Positions 60,201 through 64,000 of a DNA stretch of 64,000 nt are shown here, one piece after another. The notes below the pieces were generated by a model. That model had not been told where the DNA came from, searched no databases, and worked only from the letters and a program-made list of their open reading frames with translations. Each line of letters opens with the position of its first letter. Positions within the stretch are counted from its first letter, which is position 1. The position numbers and the translations under genes were made by a program. Source of the DNA: Hathewaya limosa (lineage in GTDB: Bacteria > Bacillota > Clostridia > Clostridiales > Clostridiaceae); the NCBI RefSeq assembly GCF_030815255.1, contig NZ_JAUSWN010000015.1, positions 32,478-96,477 on the forward strand, read 5' to 3'.

Positions 60201-61340
60201 ATGAGAATTTTAATAAATGAACTTAAAAAAATATTTAATATTAAAAGCATATTAGTTGTATTATTAATAAATGTTGCCATATATTCTTTATTTATAAAAT
60301 CTTCTATGGATGTTTTTCCAAATGGAAGGCCACAGCTTGATGAGTACAGATTAGCAGTAAAGATGATTAATGAAAAGGGAAACAATCTTGAAGATAAGGA
60401 TATTAAATATCTTTATAATATGAAAAAAGATAGGCTAATGGAAGTAAATAATTATCTTAAAAATAACAAAAAAGCCAAGCAACTTAATATAAAAGATTAT
60501 AATAGTTTTGACAAGAAAAATGATGGATCAAATGAAGCAGTACAAAGTTTAAATGATGATATTTTCTTTAAAGATAATGTTAATGTATTTTGGGAATTAC
60601 AAGTAATAGATAGATATATAGAAATTTTTAAAAATAAAAATAATCATGATGAATTACTTACCCCAAAATATAAAAACAGAATAAATGAAATTAAAAAAAA
60701 TAAATCACAAAATAGCATATTACCAGCACTTGTTTTTGAAAATTATGAAAATATCATTAAAGAAACCTCTGTAGCTGTATTAATATCAATAATATTTATG
60801 ATAGCACCTATTTTTACAAGGGATAAAAGAGTATCCTTAGAATCCTTACAATATACATCTAAAAGAGGACGAAGGTTATATAAAGACAAAATCAAAGCTG
60901 CACTTATAGCAACACCTATAATTATAACAATACAACTGGGTATGTTGTTTTTTCTATATAGTACTCGTCCTTATACAGTAAGCATATTTTATAATTCAAA
61001 TATAAATTCCTTTTTAGATTCTTTATTTTGGTTTGATGTAACTTTTATACAATATATAATATTAACAGTAATAGTACTATATATTCTTGGAGAAATAGTT
61101 ACATTAATAACTTGTTATATATCAAGATGTATTTCAAATTATATTCTTCTTATAGGAGTTTTAGTACCTATCTCAGCAATTTTAATATATATAACAAAAT
61201 CTAAAGTATTACACAGCTTTATAGGATTATTTCAACCTAAGTATAAAGAGCTAATTATAATCATAATTCTTACTATAATAGGTGTTACATTAGTAAGTAT
61301 TAAACACAAAAAAGAAAAGACAATAGATATAGTATTGTAA
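60201..61340 (+). CDS. ABC-2-type permease, second subunit of the ECF operon
   Basis: 379 residues with the same plan as its neighbour: N-terminal helix (about 13-32, SILVVLLINVAIYSLFI), a ~145-residue charged domain and about five helices (from ~190, AVLISIIFMIAPIFTRDKR). An AGGAGG precedes the ATG. Last gene of the operon. Two permeases with one ATPase is usual for lantibiotic-immunity or resistance exporters, but no immunity lipoprotein or precursor peptide is visible. Confidence 0.75.
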   Translation: MRILINELKKIFNIKSILVVLLINVAIYSLFIKSSMDVFPNGRPQLDEYRLAVKMINEKGNNLEDKDIKYLYNMKKDRLMEVNNYLKNNKKAKQLNIKDYNSFDKKNDGSNEAVQSLNDDIFFKDNVNVFWELQVIDRYIEIFKNKNNHDELLTPKYKNRINEIKKNKSQNSILPALVFENYENIIKETSVAVLISIIFMIAPIFTRDKRVSLESLQYTSKRGRRLYKDKIKAALIATPIIITIQLGMLFFLYSTRPYTVSIFYNSNINSFLDSLFWFDVTFIQYIILTVIVLYILGEIVTLITCYISRCISNYILLIGVLVPISAILIYITKSKVLHSFIGLFQPKYKELIIIIILTIIGVTLVSIKHKKEKTIDIVL

Positions 61341-61374
61341 TAATTGTTTTTAGATATTATTTATAAATTGATAA

Positions 61375-61521
61375 AAAAGCCTAGCTATTGATGAAGATAG
61401 ATGGAAAACAATTGATCTAAAATTCGGAGTTTCAATAGGTGAAGTTACAATATTACTTGAAAGACTTGATAAGAAAGTAATAGCAGAAGAGAAAAATAAT
61501 TTACTAAAATGTAGTAATTAA
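61375..61521 (+). pseudogene. Gene fragment carrying repeat copy 1
   Basis: An open stretch with no start codon reads SLAIDEDRWKTIDLKFGVS then IGEVTILLERLDKKVIAEE and stops at TAA 61521. The same C-terminal end recurs at 63223-63315 with different upstream sequence. It looks like the tail of a helical or winged-helix protein gene; family not recognised. Confidence 0.4.
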
Positions 61522-61544
61522 GTACTATGATATATAGAAATTTT
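61429..61544 (+). repeat. 116-bp direct repeat, copy 1 (left of LPxTG locus)
   Basis: Matches 63223-63338 at 114 of 116 bases. Together the copies flank the riboswitch and LPxTG gene, with starts 1,794 bases apart. Confidence 0.85.
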
Positions 61545-61780
61545 ATATGAATTAAATTTATAAAAATGACTCTTATTATTTACAATTAGTAAGAATCATT
61601 TTCATGTACACAACATAGTTAACAATGGAAAATTATGTGAAAAAATTTCATTAAAATATCTTATTTTACAATTTATAGAATAACATGACATATACATAAA
61701 AAAGAAATTGTTGTATAAAAGCAAAAAAGTATATAAATTTTTACATATACTCTTTAATTTTACATAAAATTTGTATATAA
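61545..61780 (+). other. Spacer before riboswitch 2
   Basis: About 235 AT-rich bases. Contains a weak stem AATGACTCTTATT/AGTAAGAATCATT near 61564-61600 followed by Ts (possible terminator for an upstream transcript), and the promoter TTTAAT (61753-61758), 17 bases, TATAAT (61776-61781). Confidence 0.45.
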
Positions 61781-61781
61781 T

Positions 61782-61877
61782 GACATTAGGAAACTATGAA
61801 GTATAATTTTTAATTGGGCACTTGAATTATACCGAGTTAGTAGTGCAACCGACCTAATAGAATTTTATGTTAGGGGA
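61782..61877 (+). promoter_or_regulatory. Cyclic di-GMP-II riboswitch 2 with translational expression platform
   Basis: Same aptamer core as at 48158, with P1 ATTAGG (61785-61790) and CCTAAT (61853-61858) forming six clean pairs, a stronger P1 than copy 1. P2 is GTATAATT with AATTATAC; the GGGCACTTGA and GAGTTAGTAGTGCAACCGAC blocks are unchanged. CCTAA can alternatively pair with TTAGG (61870-61874) at the ribosome site of the LPxTG gene. An ON switch is predicted. Confidence 0.9.
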
Positions 61878-61888
61878 GAAGTATTTTT

Positions 61889-63121
61889 ATGAAAAAATCA
61901 AAAATGTTAATTTCTTTAGTATTAAGTACTACTATATTAAGTACTACTAATATTTTCACTACGGAGGCATTGCAAAGTGATATTTCATCATGGGATGGTA
62001 AAAGTAATTTAACACAGAGTGAAAAAATAGTATATGTAAAAGGGCAAATTGTAATGTATGATAATAAGATTTATCAATGCAAAAGAGAACATTATCCTAA
62101 TGAAATTTTTAAACCATCTGTAGCTCCAATGTTTTGGGAAGAGTTAAAAGATGTAGAGAATAAAAAAGAAGCAAATAATGACAAACAAAATAAAACAGAA
62201 GAACAAAAAAAAGATAAATTAAATTGTAATAAGGAAGAACAAAAGGAAAAGCAAAGTAAAGAACTAGAAAATTTAAAAGAAAATAATAATAAAGTAGATA
62301 ATAAAGAATTAAAAGAAAAAGAAATAAAGAATGAAAAAGACAAATCAGATAAAAAAGAAACACAATCAAAGAAAGAAGAAAATAAAAAAACAGATATTGA
62401 AAAAAAGGAAAAACACAAAATAGATACTAGTAACAAAGAGAAGGATCAAAAACAAAAGATAAATAAAGACACAGAAAGTGAAGTAAAAAACATTAAAAAT
62501 ATAGATAATGGAGAATTAAAAGAAAAAGAAACACATAATAAAACAAAAAAACAAAAAAAAGATAAATTAAATGGTAATAAAGAAGATAAGGAAAAACAAA
62601 GCAACGAACTAGAAGATTTAAAAGAAAATAATAATAAAGTAGATAATAAAGAATTAAAAGAAAAAGAAATAAAGAATGAAAAAGATAAATTAAATAAAAA
62701 GGAAATAAAATTAGAGAAAGAAGAAAATAAAAAAACAGATATTAAAAAAAAGGAAAAATATAAAATAAATAGTAGTAATAAAGAAAAGGATCAAAAACAA
62801 AATATAAACAAAGACACAGAAAGTGAAGTAAAAAACATTAAAAATATAGATAATGAAGAATTAAAACAAAAAAAAACACAAAATAAAAAAGAAGAACTTA
62901 ATAAAAAAAGATTAGAACCTATGAATGAAAAAAATAAAGAAATACAATATAAACAAGAAGTCACTAGTAGAAAATTTAAAGATAATAAAAATAAAGAAAA
63001 GTTAATACAAAAAGATAAGTTACCGCAAACAGGACTTCCTATCAATACAGGAATTTTAGCAAGTATGGGAACAATTTTATCAGGTCTTGGAATTGTATTA
63101 AGAAAAAGATTTAAAAAATAA
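61889..63121 (+). CDS. LPxTG-anchored surface protein with carbohydrate-binding-like head, c-di-GMP-II controlled
   Basis: 410 residues. Signal peptide (about 1-27, ending TTEA), one CBM5/12-like module (SSWDGKSNLTQSEKIVYVKG..YQCKREHYP..APMFWEEL, about 30-85), then ~285 residues of extremely Lys/Glu/Asn-rich low-complexity sequence. The C-terminus has LPQTG (near 375), a hydrophobic helix and an RKRFKK tail, the sortase signal. The spacer contains two imperfect copies of a ~120-residue block. Its ATG follows the riboswitch platform. The protein can be expected to display a polysaccharide-binding head on a long charged stalk when c-di-GMP is high. Confidence 0.88.
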   Translation: MKKSKMLISLVLSTTILSTTNIFTTEALQSDISSWDGKSNLTQSEKIVYVKGQIVMYDNKIYQCKREHYPNEIFKPSVAPMFWEELKDVENKKEANNDKQNKTEEQKKDKLNCNKEEQKEKQSKELENLKENNNKVDNKELKEKEIKNEKDKSDKKETQSKKEENKKTDIEKKEKHKIDTSNKEKDQKQKINKDTESEVKNIKNIDNGELKEKETHNKTKKQKKDKLNGNKEDKEKQSNELEDLKENNNKVDNKELKEKEIKNEKDKLNKKEIKLEKEENKKTDIKKKEKYKINSSNKEKDQKQNINKDTESEVKNIKNIDNEELKQKKTQNKKEELNKKRLEPMNEKNKEIQYKQEVTSRKFKDNKNKEKLIQKDKLPQTGLPINTGILASMGTILSGLGIVLRKRFKK

Positions 63122-63128
63122 GTTAGTG

Positions 63129-63174
63129 AATGTCTATATGTTTGGTCAAAATCCAATGTATAGGCATTTTTATT
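63129..63174 (+). terminator. Terminator after the LPxTG gene
   Basis: AATGTCTATA (63129-63138) pairs with TATAGGCATT (63159-63168), one wobble pair, with TTTTTATTT after. Confidence 0.6.
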
Positions 63175-63222
63175 TAATAAAGAAATTCAAAGTATTTTCA
63201 TTGAACCATCTTCTTTATAGAA

Positions 63223-63338
63223 GTTTCAATAGGGGAAGTTACAATATTACTTGAAAGACTTGATAAGAAAGTAATAACAGAAGAGAAAAATAATTTACTA
63301 AAATGTAGTAATTAAGTACTATGATATATAGAAATTTT
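63223..63338 (+). repeat. 116-bp direct repeat, copy 2 (right of LPxTG locus)
   Basis: Second copy of the repeat at 61429-61544, with two base differences (GGTGAA/GGGGAA and GCAGAA/ACAGAA). It ends about 150 bases before the transposase gene. Confidence 0.85.
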
Positions 63339-63425
63339 CACTAGTGTTTAATAAATGGATTTAAAATCCTATTGACAATAATCACATGTAATAAACTTGT
63401 ATTTATTCCATCAATATATAAATGA

Positions 63426-63492
63426 AAATAGCCAGCACCTTTGCTTTAATATAATTACCACCATCATATCGCAAAGGAGTTGCTGACTATTT
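63426..63492 (+). promoter_or_regulatory. Hairpin covering the transposase ribosome site
   Basis: AAATAGCCAGCACCTTTGC (63426-63444) pairs with GCAAAGGAGTTGCTGACTATTT (63471-63492; the right arm has extra bases). The right arm includes AAAGGAG, the transposase Shine-Dalgarno. Such structures limit transposase translation in other insertion sequences. Confidence 0.55.
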
Positions 63493-64000
63493 ATGAATAA
63501 TTATATAACTATCTTTGAAAAATTGTTAGATATTATTAATTGGAACACTTTGAAAAAATCTGCCTATAAGTTAGATATTAACTATAATGTAGCATCAAAT
63601 CATTTAAAAACTCACCTATATTTTCACTTAGCGAAGCTAGACAGCTTAAGGGATATTGGTGATTTTATGCAATCAGATTCTAAACTAAAGGAATTAATAA
63701 AAAGCGTTAGCTTGGGGATGTTATCAAATTATAACAATCATATTGATTATAATGTTTACATTCCAATATTGAATGAACTAATTTCTAATGCTTTAAAACA
63801 ATTGCCTATAAATGAGAAAATCAAAAAGTTTGGAAACATAAAACTAATAGATTCTTCAACTATAAGTATAGCTAAAACTTATTTTGAATGGGCAAAATTT
63901 CGATATACAAAAGCGGGAATAAAACTTCATACAAAGTTCAACTTAAACAAAGGAATTCCAGAACTTATAGTTGTATCTAATGCCAAATCTCATGATAGAA
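63493..64000 (+). CDS. IS4-family transposase (partial, runs off the window)
   Basis: 169 codons are visible: MNNYITIFEKLLDIINWNTL at the start, then KLIDSSTISIAKTYFEWAKF near 117-136 and KAGIKLHTKFNLNKGIPEL, with the first catalytic Asp in the LIDSSTIS segment of the DDE fold. The open frame continues past the last base. The strong similarity of the DSSTIS..KAGIKLH block to IS4/IS1634-like transposases is the basis; subgroup not decided. Confidence 0.82.
   Translation, partial: MNNYITIFEKLLDIINWNTLKKSAYKLDINYNVASNHLKTHLYFHLAKLDSLRDIGDFMQSDSKLKELIKSVSLGMLSNYNNHIDYNVYIPILNELISNALKQLPINEKIKKFGNIKLIDSSTISIAKTYFEWAKFRYTKAGIKLHTKFNLNKGIPELIVVSNAKSHDR

Larger units (their letters stand above)
63340..64000 (+). 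mobile_element. IS4-type insertion sequence, left part
   Basis: The insertion sequence runs off the window, so its right inverted repeat and target duplication cannot be seen and the left edge is approximate. The evidence is the transposase gene inside and a 5' hairpin. Confidence 0.6.

Noticed and set aside
62092..63156. Reverse-strand Phe/Ser-rich open frames
   Set aside because: Shadows of the Lys/Glu-rich stalk of the LPxTG protein, which has signal peptide, sortase signal and riboswitch.

Overview
The window is very AT-rich and compact. It has Clostridium-type Shine-Dalgarno sites and a core block (aspartokinase, tepA, ftsK/spoIIIE, rimO, pgsA, recA, rny, spoVS) whose order resembles the Bacillus/Clostridium chromosome. 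Between recA and rny lies a secreted zinc phospholipase C of the same length and residue numbering as C. perfringens alpha-toxin. Together these point to a toxigenic Clostridium, most plausibly the C. novyi / C. haemolyticum / C. botulinum group III lineage; the species is inference, the genus is well supported.

Layout. 1-13 kb: housekeeping genes for amino-acid synthesis, DNA translocation, ribosome and tRNA modification, phospholipid synthesis, recombination, RNA decay and sporulation, with the plc toxin gene inserted. 13-33 kb: metabolic and regulatory genes. These are an RpiR regulator, glutamate dehydrogenase, an orphan EutL-like shell protein, a radical SAM enzyme, an AbgT transporter, an AraC regulator with a GH39-like tail, a MATE exporter, a staygreen homologue, a degenerate NlpC/CHAP-like membrane protein, a sugar-phosphate isomerase-like protein, a tyrosine recombinase, an ABC-F ATPase, PadR, and CarD. 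33-47 kb: a chemoreceptor, two adjacent GNAT genes (one frameshifted), a Crp/Fnr regulator divergent from a YdcZ-type transporter pair, a large secreted protein with a recent internal duplication, a truncated methyltransferase, and a TetR-LolD-FtsX module.

47-64 kb is the most accessory part. Two class II cyclic di-GMP riboswitches, 13.6 kb apart, each precede a secreted protein with a carbohydrate-binding-like domain; one of these proteins is LPxTG-anchored to the wall. Between them lie an Rsm22-like methyltransferase, an AraC regulator divergent from a YbtP/YbtQ-like ABC pair with a Fur-box-like promoter, an HD hydrolase, a DUF6143-like protein, and a five-gene ECF sigma / membrane protein / ABC transporter operon. 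The LPxTG gene with its riboswitch is bracketed by two 116-bp direct repeats, and the window ends inside an IS4-type transposase gene.

How the genes work together. The clearest coherent systems are the c-di-GMP-controlled surface proteins, where the leader can be read as an ON switch by competition between P1 and a hairpin that hides the ribosome-binding site; the putative iron-regulated ABC importer pair; the ECF-ABC operon; and the Crp/Fnr-YdcZ divergon. I saw no tRNA, rRNA, CRISPR array or prophage. All calls come from reading the sequence; no database search was run.
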